Counted from the first letter of the stretch, positions 10,391 through 29,046 are shown. The stretch: DNA of 64,000 bases from Diplonema japonicum (GCA_964019335.1 OZ025725.1:248001-312000), one strand, 5' to 3'. Translations and numbers: made by a program. Notes: a model not told the origin generated them from the sequence alone.

Positions 10391-11120
10391 TTTTTTTTTT
10401 TTTTTTTGAAATAATCTTCCCGGAACTTTAGGGCTAGTTGAAGTACACAGCCTGTACGCAGTCAACTAAAGACCCTCTCAACTCCTCTATCCCCTCTTTC
10501 AGTATTCTGTTTTTTAACTTCTATAAAAAAGAAATTGAATCATAAGAAAAAAAGAAACTTTTTTTTTTTATCTGATAATTCAGAAATTTCTTCACTCCTA
10601 ACTCCCCCTATAATCTGATTACCCCCCTCTCATAATTTGATAGCTCAATTATGGGCAAGACTTAGGTGTGGCCCGTGGCTGCTGACTTTTGTGAGAACAA
10701 GACGAAGAACCGACTGAAGATGAAGTTCTCGCTCATCTTAAGAAGCTGAAGGAAAATGGCGCTGCCCCTCCCTCTCTTTGGACCAAGTGCTCCCAGATAA
10801 GGGCAGTTTTTTAAGGAAAATGCAACCAGAAGGTTGGGAATGGGACCGTGTCAAACTTTTTTGCAAGCGTGCTGAAGAACAAGGGCCCCCGAAGACGAAA
10901 GCATCTACTTTCGACAACGGGAAGACCTCGAGGAGCTCATGTCTATGGGGTGACCTGGATCTGGGCCGCTGAACCGCTTCTTGCTGTACCGTGCTTTGTT
11001 TGTATGCGGTTTCTTCGGGGGTCTTCACCGTCCCCATTTATTCTTTTGCGTTTATCCAATCCGTTTTTTATTTAAGTTTTTAAGCAACACGCACGAAAAA
11101 AAAAAAAAAAAGAAAAAAAA
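10344..11120. other. Spacer upstream of SOD copy 2 with a possible gene relic
   Basis: AT-rich up to 10,650. From about 10,660 to 10,975 the sequence becomes GC-richer and protein-like in short pieces in different frames (DEVLAHLKKLKENGAAPPSL at about 10,712, and a 64-codon frame at 10,778-10,972 with GWEWDRVKLFCKRAEEQG). No family recognised; probably the decayed remains of a gene. The A-run leading into the SOD start is at 11,096-11,120. Confidence 0.4.
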
Positions 11121-18070
<6,950 letters not shown>

Positions 18071-18667
18071 GCTACTTCAAAAAAAAAAAAAAAAAAAAAA
18101 AAAAGACTCTACAAACAGTCCCTTCCCCCCCCCCTTTCCTCATATTTCATACCCTTGCTTTCAAGGGAATTGAGCACCAACTGGATAGGGGCAACCTCGG
18201 GGCAAGGTGTTTGCTGGGACAGATAAAAAGAAGGATAAAAAAGTAAGCAAAAGAAAAAGCATATTTAAGTGTACACCACCCCCAATAAAAAAATAAACGA
18301 AATGAAAAGCGCATTTTTTTTATCCTCTTTTTCCCCTCTTTTTTTATATTCTCCCTTTTCCTTACCTCGCGTCCCTTTCTTTCTTTTTCTTTTTTTTTCC
18401 CTTTTTTTTTTTGGTTATGGTTTTTCCATTTTCTTTTTAAAACGTACATTTATTTTTAACTTCTTTTTTTTTTTATAGATGTTGCCGCTGCCAGAACTGT
18501 CTCGATCTGTCTGATTTGATACCTGCCTCCTAGCAGCGTTTTGTTAATACAATGATATGACATATACTCGCATTTACTGTTCGCGCTCGCTGTGTTTCGC
18601 TTGGGTGCCACTGGCCCACCCGCCTGTATTTAGCTTCCTCATCTCAGGCACACGCACACACATAAAG
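18071..18667. other. SOD copy 2 3' flank and spacer before CFAP45 copy 2
   Basis: 18,071-18,222 repeats the SOD 3' flank of copy 1 (3935-4131). The rest is A- and T-rich, with a possible acceptor CTCATCTCAG ending at 18,650 just before CFAP45 copy 2. No gene seen. Confidence 0.6.
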
Positions 18668-19856
18668 ATGCAGGACCAGCGAGGCAACCTGGAGGACCTC
18701 CTCGTGACGGAGCACCCTTCACACGTGAGGCTGACGAGCCCCCGCTCCCTTATGCTGTGCCGGCGACACGGGATCCTCCCCGAGGAGCTCTACCCTCGCT
18801 CCTTTCAGAGCTTTGTGGAGTACAGGTATGGAGGGTCAAGACACACATTTATGATATTATGACACCCACTCACAGGGGTGAGATGCAGGAGATGGTGCAG
18901 AGGCGCTACGACCACTTCAACACGAGGCGTCTGGAGAAGCTGAACTTCCTTGTCGGGGACCGCAGGGCTCTCCTGGAGCAGGAGGCACTGGATGGGATGC
19001 AACTGCAGCAGCAGCAGCAGCAGCAGCAGCACATGGATGCTTATGCCGGGGTGGTGTCCCCCTCCGCGGGGAGCCCTGAGAGGAGCACGATCCTGCTGAA
19101 GGACACGTACGAGACGGAGCAGGAGCGCATCGCGGCGAGGATGCAGAAGGAGGCGGAGCGGGCGCAGAAGGTAGAGCTCCTTGCGATGCAGCGGGCGGAC
19201 GAGCAGGAGCACAAGGAGATGAAGCTGGCGTGGGCGGAGCAGCGCCATCAGGAGACGCTGCGGGAGGTGGAGGGGGCGCGGGTGCGGAACATCATGGAAA
19301 ACGCGGAGAAGAAGGTGAACCGGATGATGCACGTGCGGGGCACGCAGGAGGCTCTGGCAGAGTTGACGGAGCACAAGAAGCTGATGATCTCGAGCAAGGA
19401 GATGCAGCGGCAGCAGGCGATGGAGGAGAAGAAGCGAGCGGCGGAGGAGGGACGCTCGAGGAAGAGGGAGGCGCAGGAGCTTCGAGCCGCGCAGATCAAA
19501 CAGCGGAAGGAGGAGATGGAGCGGGCACGTGTGATGCACCTGGAGGGGAGGTTGCAGGAGAAGGGGGAGAAGGCGGTCGACTTTGAGAGGGTGAAGCTGC
19601 AGCAGCAAGTTGAGAGACAGCACATGGCGGAGGTACGTACAACACAGCACAACACAACACAACACAACACAACACAACACAGAACAAGCAACAAGCAGAG
19701 GCGCAAGCACAAGGGAGGATGAGGGTTGAGGATGAGAGGTTCATGAGCCACCACGCCCACAAGAACATGGTAGATGAACAGAACCGCGGTGTTTATGCAG
19801 AGCTGTCGGGTCAGAGGGCCCAGGCGGAGCAGGTACACCTAACACACAAGATGCAA

Positions 19857-19900
<44 letters not shown>

Positions 19901-20184
19901 GAAAGCAGAAGCGAAGCAAAGGCGGATCGAAGATGCAAAACTCAGGGCGAAGGAGTTAGAAGAGACACGGAAGATGCAGGCTATGGTGAAGCTTCAGGAG
20001 AAGGAGCACCGTCAGAAGGCGATGCAGGAGCAGGTGAGGCAGCAGAGGCTGTGGGAGCAGAACGAGAAGAAGATCAAGATGCTGGACGCAAAGGAGGCGG
20101 TGGAGAGGCAGAAGAGGAAGGAGAAGTACGAGAACGAGTTGAGGCAGCAGCAGGTGCAGCAGAAAATGGACAGGATATTGTATG

Positions 20185-20217
<33 letters not shown>

Positions 20218-20385
20218 TCTATTCCCACTCCTAGGTCGAACGAGGATGCGAAGTGGCAAGCAGTTCAACAGCAGAGGATGCATCTTGTGTCATCGAGAGG
20301 GCCTGCCACTCCGAGGAGCAACCCTTCATCACCTCGTGCTGGGGCTACCCGCAGGAGGCACTCAGTTGGCAAAAGCACGCGCTAG
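18668..20385 (+). CDS. CFAP45: Cilia- and flagella-associated protein 45 (copy 2), five exons
   Basis: Same five-exon structure as copy 1: 18,668-18,825, 18,876-19,632, 19,683-19,832, 19,899-20,179, 20,235-20,385; 498 residues. Exons look identical except for the last codons: copy 1 ends HSVGIKR, copy 2 ends HSVGKSTR. Intron 2 is five bases shorter (one ACAAC unit) and intron 3 has fewer CA units. Homology with copy 1 begins about a dozen bases before the ATG (ACACATAAAG) and ends about 15 bases before the stop, so the flanks and 3' regions are unrelated. Because introns are retained, this is a DNA-level duplication or gene conversion, not a retrocopy. Confidence 0.85.
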
Positions 20386-21104
20386 TTTTAACAGAGCTAT
20401 TCATAAATACTTTGTAGTTGTATTGTACAATCCCTCTCATAGTTTTATTTCTTTTTGTCGTACCCTTCCCCCTTGGTACATTGTGTAGACCCCCTTGCCC
20501 CTTCACTCCCATGTATATTGATGGCCCCTGGGGGAAAGAATGGAACAAACCCATTTTCTCACCCTCCCTTCTTGGGCCTTGACGTTGTTGTGAGCATTCG
20601 TCCATTTTTCGTTCCCCTTTTTTTTCCCTCTCTTTTTTATTTTTTTTTACACAACAAAAAAAAATTGCGGTTTACTGCCTTACCGATACCTCGAGGTTCC
20701 ACATTTTACCATCGAGGGCTCTTGCGGCTAAAAAGTGTGCAGAGCCGAGAGGACGGTAAAACAAACTCTGAAATTACTTAACCACGAAGGGGGCAATACG
20801 GGGGTTACAGCAAAGCACGCCTCCTTCCCCCCTTTGTAGGAGCAGTCTCTGCCGCTCTACAGAAACACCCAAAGTAATAGTAATGAGTGCGTGAAGTAAT
20901 TTTCAGAGCGAGAAGTAAATAAATAAATAAATAAAAAGATTATTGACGAAAGTATTTCTTTCAAAAAAAAAAGAGAAAATCCCCCCCCCCCCTCCCTCTG
21001 CACTGCGTTTCTTTTCCCTCTTTTTTGTAATTTCTTTTTTGCGAACATCTACGAAAAACAAAAAATAGACAAAAAAAAGGAGGGGGGAGAAGGGGAAAAA
21101 AAAA
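20386..21104. other. Spacer between CFAP45 copy 2 and the paraflagellar rod gene
   Basis: Contains the probable 3' region of CFAP45 copy 2, T-rich tracts, a MITE-like element (20,766-20,908), an AAAT microsatellite and the purine-rich leader of the next gene. No coding sequence recognised. Confidence 0.5.
20766..20908. mobile_element. MITE-like element, about 143 bases
   Basis: Left end CTCTGAAATTACTTAAC and right end GTGAAGTAATTTTCAGAG are near-perfect inverted repeats of each other. The same ends bound the element at 26,837-27,025, and the right end recurs at 7561-7582. The interior has no coding capacity. Confidence 0.65.
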
Positions 21105-22907
21105 ATGATGCTGCTAGCAGCGACAGAAGGGGAAGGGACATTACGGCAGCAGAAGCAACAAGTACTGACCAACGAGATGCTGCTCAGCGATGTAGAGTCA
21201 CACGAAGACAGGGTGGAGAGGCAGCACGCAAAAATGCACGAGGTGTGCTGCGCCCAACAGATGGAACTACAAACGTGGCATCTAGAAGCAAACAAATCCC
21301 TGGAAAGCCAACAAGAACGGACTAAATGGGCCGCCCTCCCCGACATAACAGCAGAAGACATCATCCAGTCCTACGGAATGAAGACAAGCGTGCACGACGT
21401 TGCAAAACTATCCGCAAAGTTCTCAGGCGAAAAGGGAACAGAAGGGTACTACTACGAAAACCTCGAAAAAATGCTGGAACGCTTGAAGGCCGGTAAGCTA
21501 CACGGGACCCAAGAAAGCCTCGCACACTTAAAAGAACCCCCCGGCAAAAACGGTGCTGACAATTGCACTTTAATCAATGGCTTTGTGGAACTATACGGGC
21601 TGAGCAGAACAAAACCCGTAGAAATATCGGAGATATTGGTTCTGCTCAACAAAAGCGAATCGACCATCAAGGACTTAAGAAAACGCTTTGACCAACTAGA
21701 TGTTCAACACACCCAAGCACTCCATGAGCGAGAAGACATGGGCGCCGCGGAGATCCTCCACAACCAGCTAGACGATGTGCTAGAGGAAATTGTCAGCCTC
21801 CGCTTAGCAAGGCTGTCATTGCTCTTAGATTCCGCACAAGGCGAAAAAACCATAGGCGCGGTCAGTGAAATAACAAACGATTTGACAAACCTTATCGAAA
21901 ACGCCAGGCATTTCAAAGAGGACTGGACGGAACAAATCACGAACGACTTGGACGCTTTGGAAAACGGGATGCGGAAGAACTTGCAAACCCAACAAGACGA
22001 AGGTTTGTTGATGCAGCGATTGTACGGCAAGTGCAAGACGAATCTGATAGACAACACGCAAAAGCAAGGGAAGATATTTGAAAACATCAAAAAGATGTAC
22101 GAAGACCTCCAGGCTCTCGGAGAGGAACGGCGTGGTCTCGTCGACGACCTCCTCCACGAAAAGTCACAACACGAGGAACGCGTCGCGGCCACCGTTCAAA
22201 CAAACAACGTTTGCCAGCAACACAAAACATCTTTAGAAAAAATCCTTACCGGTTTAGAAACCATCGATTCACCCCTGAACCTTCTCGAATTATTCATGAG
22301 CGAAACAAGGGAAAAAACCATCCTGGCTACCAACCAAGCAAAACTGGAAACCGAGCACATCTTGCTAAAAGAAAGAAGAGCACACTTCGCGGAGTACTAC
22401 GATTACTATCTCCTGTTGGGCGAGCTTCTCTTTGCAAAAGAAAGCCGTTTGCAGGAAATCTGCGACCAGCGAGATGTGTTTGACCACCTCATCAACATGA
22501 CAAAGACAACACTGGACCCTAAAAAAGTTTATTACCAAGAACAGCTGCGAGAACTGACACACATTAAACAAGCGCTTGAGATCGACATAGACACTATCAG
22601 GCAACGAGCTGATCAAGCAGTCGAAGATGCCACACCTACAGAGGAGGCCCTTCTTGAGTCAGGCGACAAGATAGTTTCTCCGGTTATCGAATTGCAAGAG
22701 CGTAATAGTGAAAGGCAGAGGGATATCATTGCTATGAGGAAGCAGCTTTTAGACAGTAAGAAGCGGTCGGTTGACATACAAGAGGAAGACAGTACAACGA
22801 AGGTCAAAATGGCGAAACATGCCAGGATCACCGGCCTTGGTAGCCACATGTTGCCGTTGTCGCCTGATGGTTTACGACCGAAGAATTGGTGTGTTTGGAG
22901 AAGGGGG

Positions 22908-22942
<35 letters not shown>

Positions 22943-23019
22943 TTAGCCCGACCCCCGAGGAGCGCCGGAGAACTTACGCTGAGAAACTGCGGAAAACAAT
23001 CAGCGAAAACGAGCGGTAG
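21105..23019 (+). CDS. Paraflagellar rod protein family member (two exons)
   Basis: Exons 21,105-22,888 and 22,947-23,019 give 618 residues. The protein is almost entirely alpha-helical coiled coil and matches the paraflagellar rod (PFR) family, structural components of the lattice beside the axoneme in euglenozoan flagella. Family-like features in order: a short segment ITAEDIIQSYGMKTSVHDVA near residue 85; NIKKMYEDLQALGEERRGLV near 325; the conserved block HFAEYYDYYLLLGELLFAKE near 430, followed by TLDPKKVYYQEQLREL; and a basic tail PEERRRTYAEKLRKTI after the intron. The intron is 58 bases with about 30 consecutive A. The ATG directly follows an A-run. Which PFR subgroup it belongs to is not settled. 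Confidence 0.8.
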
Positions 23020-23174
23020 CAGTAGCAGGGTGGGTGGTGTATCTTTCCAGTTATCCCCTCCCCCGCTATGAAAGGAGAAGAAAAAAATGTTTATACCGAG
23101 TTTTTTGTTTTGTTTTTTTTTATACTACCTATATATCTTCCCTGTATTTTTTTTTTTTTTTTCAAATTGTAAAA

Positions 23175-23206
<32 letters not shown>

Positions 23207-23343
23207 AGAAGAATGCGTTGAAGTTCCCTCCCTCCTTTTTTTTTTTTTTTTTTTCCATCGCTAAATAGCTCCCACATTTTCTTCTTTTTTTTTTTTTATC
23301 TTAATAAACCACACTATAATGCCCCCCATACAGGTGTGTGGGA
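23020..23343. other. Spacer upstream of the YTH gene
   Basis: T-runs, A-runs and an AAG microsatellite (23,183-23,212), ending in a candidate acceptor CCCCCCATACAG at 23,333 just before the next ATG. No gene. Confidence 0.5.
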
Positions 23344-25389
23344 ATGGAGAACACCGAAGTGCCGCAAGGGGACGTAGGCAATCTGCCACCTCCTCTGCCC
23401 CCTGCACCTCCTGCAATGGACCAAATGTCGGGGCAAGAGGGTATGCTAAGCCCTCCCTCCGCAGCCTTCGTCCCATACCAGTCTCCAAAGGGTAAGGGCA
23501 AAGGGAAAGGAAAAGGATTCGGAAAGAGCGGGAAGAAGAATAACTTCGAGACGGGGAAGGGTTTCGGATGGGATGGAGGGAAAGGAAAGGGGAAGGGGAA
23601 GAGCGACTACGGGGGTTTCAAAGGAGACGGGAAGGGGAAGAAAAAGGGAGGAAAGGGTAAGAAAGGCGGCGGCAAGAAGGGTATCCCACCCCCACCGCCT
23701 CCTCCGGGCGACATGATGGGTGGGTTCCCTCAAGGCCTGCCAGGTGGGTTGCAAATGGGTTTGCAAGCTATGCAAGGGCTCCCAGCGATGCCGCAGCAAC
23801 AGCAGCAGCAGCAACAACCCCAGCAACAGCCTGCCCTGCCCAGCCGGCAAGACACCGTTCTGAATATCTTCAACCTCCCTCCTATGTGGACAGGCATCGA
23901 TCTTGGTCGATTCTTTGAGCAGTACGGCAATGTTCTCGAATCGCAGGTAATCCCCAAGGGCGACACTTCCATGGGCAAGGTTGTGCTGAGCCAGCCGCAA
24001 GAGGTCGTCAACGCGGTGCAGGGCATACCCGTTGCCGACCCCATCGATGGGAAGTACAAGCTCCAGGTCGAGATCCACGACCCTGAAGAAGCCAAGCAGC
24101 CCCCGCCCCAGCCGCAGGTGCCTCAGCAGCCACAACAGCTCCAAATGAAGCCCGCGACACCTCAGCCTGTCCTCCCACCTGCCGGTGCGGGTGTCAACCA
24201 GGACATGTTGAAGCAGTTGCTCCTTGGTGGTGCTGGTAATGCTAATTTAGTATGAAAAAGAATAAATAAAGGAGGGAGGGGGTAAAATGCACAGATGGCC
24301 GGTCTTTCCCAGGCAGCACCCTCGCCAACCCCTGCGACCCCTGCCCCGACGCCCAACTTCGCTTATAACAAGAGCGGTGGTGGTGGTGGTGGTGGTGGTG
24401 GGAACTTCGGCAGGCAGCAGCAGCAGCAGCAACAGCAGGCACCCAACGTTGCGAACCTCTTCTCCGCTCTCCCTCAGCAGCAGCAGCCCTCCCTCCCATT
24501 CCAGGGTGGCGGTGTGCCCCCTGCTTCAGCACAAGCAGCCCCTGCGATCAACCAGCAGCTTTTGGAAATGCTCATGGTATCGGAAGGAGCTAAAAAATAA
24601 TGCATCCCTCACATCACAGAAAGCACAGAAGCCTGCAGAAGCAGCTCCGGTTCCCGTCCCTACACCCACACCACTGATGCCCACTGCTGCTAGTGTGATA
24701 GGCTCGCTGCCAGCGTCGCTGCAGGCGAGCATCACGCCAAGCATCGCGCAGCAGGCGCAGCAACTGGCGGCGCAGCTTTCAGGACAGGGCATGCAGGGAC
24801 AGGCGGGCATGCAGCAAATGCAGCCAAACATGGTGCACCAGAGCCAGGAGCTCCCCAGCGCTCGGTACTATGTGGTGAAGAGCCCGGACCACGACTTCCT
24901 GCAGCAGTCCCTCATCAATGACGCGTGGTTCGTGGACGACGCGCAGTTCGCCAATGCACTCAACCAGAACTACAGGACTGGCGTCAAGTCGGTGCTGATC
25001 TTCATCGCCAAGGGCATGAGGTGTGAAGGGGTCAAGGCAGCTATAAAATGAATGAAATAAAAAAAAATAAAAACAGATGCTTCGCCGGGTACGCCGAGAC
25101 CGCAGGCCTCACGAGGAACCGAACCCCTGCCGATGACGCGACCCTCCCTCCTAGCTGGCAGACCGTTCTGAAGGTGACATGGAAGAACATCGGCCGTGTT
25201 GACTTCGATGCGACGAACCAGCTGACTGCAAACGGTGGGAAGTACGTGCACGAGGCGGCGAATGGGGAGGAGCTGCCAGTAAAGAGTGGTATGTGAAACA
25301 AGGTTTAAAAAAAAAAAAAAAAAAAAAAAAGGTAGCGCATTGTGCGAAAGGATTGAAAACAGCGGGGAACAGCAACAAGGCGGACAGCA

Positions 25390-25421
<32 letters not shown>

Positions 25422-25711
25422 AACAGGTACAGGCTGCTCAAGCTGCCCCTCAAGTGCAGCAGAAGCCGATGCAGCAGCAGCACCACCAGCAGCAGCAGCA
25501 ACAGCCTCAGCAACAGCAAAATCTCAACATTCCTGGCTTGGGAGGCCTTGGAAACGTTAATATTGCTGCCCTGATGGCGGCCATCTCCAACTCCCAAGCA
25601 CCTGCTGCCCCTCAGCAGCAGCAGCAGCAGCAGCAGCAGCCACAGCAGGGTCTAGACCTCTCCTCGCTCAACGAGGAGCTGATCCGTCGCGCTCTTGCGG
25701 GTGGGAATTAA
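23344..25711 (+). CDS. RRM-YTH domain RNA-binding protein (m6A reader-like), five exons
   Basis: Exons 23,344-24,249, 24,295-24,576, 24,620-25,020, 25,077-25,288 and about 25,380-25,711 (last acceptor uncertain); about 710 residues. Order: proline-rich start; KGKGKGKGFGK-type Gly/Lys region (about 45-115); polyGln; an RRM-like domain near 175-250 (TVLNIFNLPPMW, GRFFEQYGNVLESQV); Gly- and Gln-rich linkers; then a YTH domain across exons 3 and 4 (SARYYVVKSPDHDFLQQSLI, NDAWFVDDAQFANALNQNYR, VLIFIAKGMRCFAGYAE, WKNIGRVDF). Trp in NDAW and in PPSWQ are candidates for the m6A cage. The Q-rich C terminus ends LDLSSLNEELIRRALAGGN. YTH proteins bind N6-methyladenosine in RNA. Neighbours give no functional link. 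Confidence 0.8.
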
Positions 25712-25805
25712 AAAAAAAAAAATAAAAAAAAAAAGTGATGTGAAATGAAGAGTCAGAGTGTGTTGAAACACAACGTTTTTTTTTAATATTTTTTTATTCC
25801 GAACG

Positions 25806-25838
<33 letters not shown>

Positions 25839-26332
25839 TTTTTATTTGCATCTGCAGTGAAAATGTCTTTTTTTTAACAAAAAAAAAAAAGTGTTGGGGA
25901 GATTCAAAGGGGGGGAGAACAAAAGAGTATTATGAAAAAAAAAAAATGAGTGTTTCTTTGTTCCGCTCGCTATAAAAAAATATATATATTTAAGTGTTAA
26001 TTGCCTTATATTATTTCTTTTTTTCTTTCCCCCCCCTTTTTTTTGTCTTTTGCTGTTTGAGTTGTTGCTGTGCTTACGCCAAAAGAAATTCTTCTTTCGC
26101 TCTGTTCCCCCTCCCCCCCCTTTTTTTTCATCGATTTGTGTCTGAGAGGGAAAAGTACTCGAAAAAGAAAAGAAAACATATTTTGAAGGATAAGCCAGCG
26201 GTTCCCCCTCCCCCCCTCTTATTTATTTGACCACATCCCCCCCCTCCTTTATTCTCCTCCTCTTTTATTGTAATTCCTGCCCCTCTTTGTTTTTTTATGC
26301 CAAATGTTTTTGCAAGAATTTTGCAAGAATCC

Positions 26333-26400
26333 GTCTTTGACCTGTCTAACCAAAAGGGAGCCGTACAAACAGCAGCCAGGTCCTCTTTTTTTTCTTTCTC
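26333..26400. repeat. Dispersed repeat R1, member 2
   Basis: GTCTTTGACCTGTCTAACC, AAAAGGG, then GCCGTACAAACAGCAGCCAG and GTCCTCTTTTTT. Same order of blocks as at 29,267 and 46,386. Confidence 0.55.
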
Positions 26401-26611
26401 CGTATTGAAGAGGTGAAGTAAGCTGTACTTTCTGGAGCAAAAGCCCTTTTTGTGCTGCTCTACCCCCTAACACACCACGCTTTGGGGAACGCAATAAGGG
26501 CAACAACGACATACGGTAAGGCCCCACAAACCCCATTTTCCCTCTTTTTTTTTGGGGGGGGGGGAAGTTAAGCACCAGCAGGCCAGGGGAAGCTGTATCC
26601 TCTAAACTTTA

Positions 26612-26654
26612 GGCGGGCCGTTGCTAACCACTTCGTTCCTATCATAGTGAATTT
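26612..26654. repeat. Dispersed repeat R2, identical to 8322-8364
   Basis: Forty-three identical bases (GGCGGGCCGTTGCTAACCAC through ATCATAGTGAATTT). Here R2 is followed 11 bases later by repeat R3. Confidence 0.85.
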
Positions 26655-26665
26655 TCTTTTTTTTC

Positions 26666-26703
26666 GTGCAGGGCGCCACCAACACTGGCCTCCTTAATCT
26701 CTT
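26666..26703. repeat. Dispersed repeat R3, also at 47,071-47,113
   Basis: GTGCAGGGCGCCACCAACAC, TGGCCTCCTTAATCTCTTTT; the second copy reads GTGCAGGGTGCCGCCAACAG, CAACGGCCTCCTTTAACTCT. In both places a CAC(A)CG(A/G)CACTCTGAA motif follows within about 170 bases. Confidence 0.65.
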
Positions 26704-26836
26704 TTTTTCTTTTTTTTTAATTTTTTTTTTTCTTGGTCTTGTGACGACTCGACTCTTTAAACAAGGAGGGAAACGTTTCTTTTCTTTGGAAAGTGGAAAA
26801 GTGGAGTTTTTTTTTTTTGATTTTTAGTTCACACGA

Positions 26837-27025
26837 CACTCTGAAATTACTTCATCGCGAAGGACAGGCGATGCAGCCTTACCTTGGCTCATAGAGAAGA
26901 GGGCGCCCTCCCACTGATTCTCCACCTGGAAAAGCTGAACATTAGAACCTGGGGCATTATTACCACAGAAAGCCACTATTGCTTTCACTTCACGGGAGGT
27001 GCGTGTGAAGTAGTTTCAGAATGAG
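26837..27025. mobile_element. MITE-like element, about 189 bases
   Basis: Left end CACTCTGAAATTACTTCATC and right end GTGTGAAGTAGTTTCAGAAT are imperfect inverted repeats matching those of 20,766-20,908. The interior is noncoding. Confidence 0.6.
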
Positions 27026-27185
27026 TAAAAATAAAATGAATGTGGTGGAAAATAATGTGCTCATGTCTGCCAAAAAAAAAGTCTTTTTTATTGTTTTTTT
27101 TCTTTTTTTTCTTTTTTCTTTTTAAAGGGTGGTCTTCAAGTGGGATTTGCCCTTCAACACCGCCCTTTTTTTTTTTTTTTGGTTC

Positions 27186-27224
<39 letters not shown>

Positions 27225-27384
27225 AAAAGACCTTGAAACAACCCTAAAAGGACCTACCTTTGCTTGGGCAAGCGCAAAAATAAAGAAAACCGCCGCCAAC
27301 CCCCATCTTTTCATCACACACACACAAATACAAACAAACAAAAAAAAAAGGGACGAAACCAAAAAAAAAAAAAAAAAAAAAAAA

Positions 27385-29046
27385 ATGACCCTGAGTTTAC
27401 ATTTTAATTTCCAGCCTCTACCGGAATGGGTCTCCCAACCACTGCTGGCCTACGACAGGGCTCTTGCCCGGACACCCGCAAGCAAGCTGACTCTGCTCTG
27501 CATAGTGATGTTGATAATGGTTCAAAAAATATATGGAATGTGGACAACCGGCCTCGACGACACAGTAGGCGAAGCAAGGGCATGGGTGTTCGCCTGTGTG
27601 AGGAAGTACCTAGGCGGCAGCCTTGGCATCGACAAGGCTATGAAAGAAGCAAAAACACAATTCGCAAAAGATTTTTCGCAACGACAGGCGTCGATCAAAC
27701 GCGTGACACGAACCCTCCCCACGACATCTAACAGCCACTCAGACGTCCTGGATCTCTGCAAAGAGATCGCGGGCATCAACTGCGACTACAGCAAAGGACA
27801 GTACAGCGGCTGTGTGTACCACGGCGACCCACAGTACACAGAATTCATCAACAAGGCTATGGCACTGCACCAATGGACAAACCCCCTTCACGCAGCACAA
27901 TTCAGCGGTGTCAGGAAAATGGAAGCAGAGGTTGTCTCAATGGTGGTAAACATGTTCAACGGAAGTGAAGAATGCTGCGGGGCGATGACCTCCGGAGGCA
28001 CCGAGTCCATCCTCCTCTCCATGAAGGCCTACAGGGAGCTCGCTAGGATCGAGAAGGGGGTCACAAAGCCCGAACTCATTGCCCCAACCACCGCACACGC
28101 CGCCTTCGACAAAGCCGCGCATTATTTCGGGATAAAAATCAAACACGCTAAAATCGATCCCGCAACATGTAAGGTGGACATGAAGCACATGAGGAGCCTC
28201 ATCACCTCGAACACCATCTGCCTCGTCGGGTCCGCCCCGCAATTCCCCCACGGGATCATCGACCCTATTCAAGAGATCGCGGCGATCGGGAAGGCGAAGA
28301 ACATCCCGGTCCACGTGGACGCGTGCCTCGGGGGCTTCATCCTCGCCTTCGCGGAGAAGGCAGGGTTCGAAGTTGGCGAGAAATTCGACTTCAGGGTCCC
28401 GGGGGTCACCTCCATCTCCTGCGACACACACAAGTACGGGTTCGCACCCAAAGGGAGCAGCACAATCCTGTACAAAACACCGGAGATTAGAAAGCATCAG
28501 ATGCACTCAGCACCGAACTGGCCCGGTGGGATCTACGCCTCGCCCACCATCAGCGGGTCGCGTGTCGGGAACGTGGTGGCGGGGACATGGGCGGCGATGA
28601 TGTCGCACGGGCTGGAGGGGTACGTGCAGTCGACGAAGGAGATTATATCAGCAACGAGATACGTAACACAAGAATGCAAAGAAACGCAGGGACTGCAGGT
28701 AATGGGCGATCCTATAGCTAGCGTTGTGGCAGTAAAGTCAGATGAGTTCGACATCTACAGGTTGGTCACGCACCTCGCGGAGAAAGGGTGGGAGATGAAC
28801 AGCCTGCAGTTCCCCCCATCGATGCACATCTGCTGCACGAGGCTGCACGCCATCAACGACATGGAGAACTCGAAGAGGCTCATCGCTGACATCAGGGAAG
28901 GCTGTGCTTACCTCATGAAGACAAAGCATGACAAAGCACAAGGCATGGCAGCCCTTTACGGCACCACTCAGACTATCCCCGACAGGTCCATTGTCACTGA
29001 GGTCGCGCTTTCATATTTTGAAGCGTATTACGATATTCGCCGATAG
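27385..29046 (+). CDS. SGPL1: Sphingosine-1-phosphate lyase
   Basis: A 553-residue single-exon PLP-dependent enzyme that cleaves sphingosine-1-phosphate to a fatty aldehyde and phosphoethanolamine, the exit step of sphingolipid degradation, at the ER membrane. A hydrophobic anchor lies at residues 33-50 (KLTLLCIVMLIMVQKIYG). Family motifs: GCVYHGDPQYTEFINKAMAL, the PLP-site GGTESILLSMKAYRE, HVDACLGGF (PLP Asp) and SCDTHKYGFAPKGSS with the Schiff-base lysine at Lys350. Length fits the family (about 550-570). The ATG directly follows a 25-base A-run. No introns seen. Confidence 0.95.
   Translation: MTLSLHFNFQPLPEWVSQPLLAYDRALARTPASKLTLLCIVMLIMVQKIYGMWTTGLDDTVGEARAWVFACVRKYLGGSLGIDKAMKEAKTQFAKDFSQRQASIKRVTRTLPTTSNSHSDVLDLCKEIAGINCDYSKGQYSGCVYHGDPQYTEFINKAMALHQWTNPLHAAQFSGVRKMEAEVVSMVVNMFNGSEECCGAMTSGGTESILLSMKAYRELARIEKGVTKPELIAPTTAHAAFDKAAHYFGIKIKHAKIDPATCKVDMKHMRSLITSNTICLVGSAPQFPHGIIDPIQEIAAIGKAKNIPVHVDACLGGFILAFAEKAGFEVGEKFDFRVPGVTSISCDTHKYGFAPKGSSTILYKTPEIRKHQMHSAPNWPGGIYASPTISGSRVGNVVAGTWAAMMSHGLEGYVQSTKEIISATRYVTQECKETQGLQVMGDPIASVVAVKSDEFDIYRLVTHLAEKGWEMNSLQFPPSMHICCTRLHAINDMENSKRLIADIREGCAYLMKTKHDKAQGMAALYGTTQTIPDRSIVTEVALSYFEAYYDIRR

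Larger units (their letters stand above)
25712..27384. other. 1.7 kb repeat- and homopolymer-rich spacer
   Basis: Holds poly-A/T/C runs, repeats R1 (26,333-26,400), R2 (26,612-26,654) and R3 (26,666-26,703), a MITE-like element (26,837-27,025) and the 25-base A-run immediately before the S1P lyase ATG. No gene recognised. Confidence 0.6.

Noticed and set aside
22889-22946. Polylysine tail on the paraflagellar rod protein
   Set aside because: GT...TTTTAG boundaries and the in-frame basic tail beyond show it is an A-rich intron.
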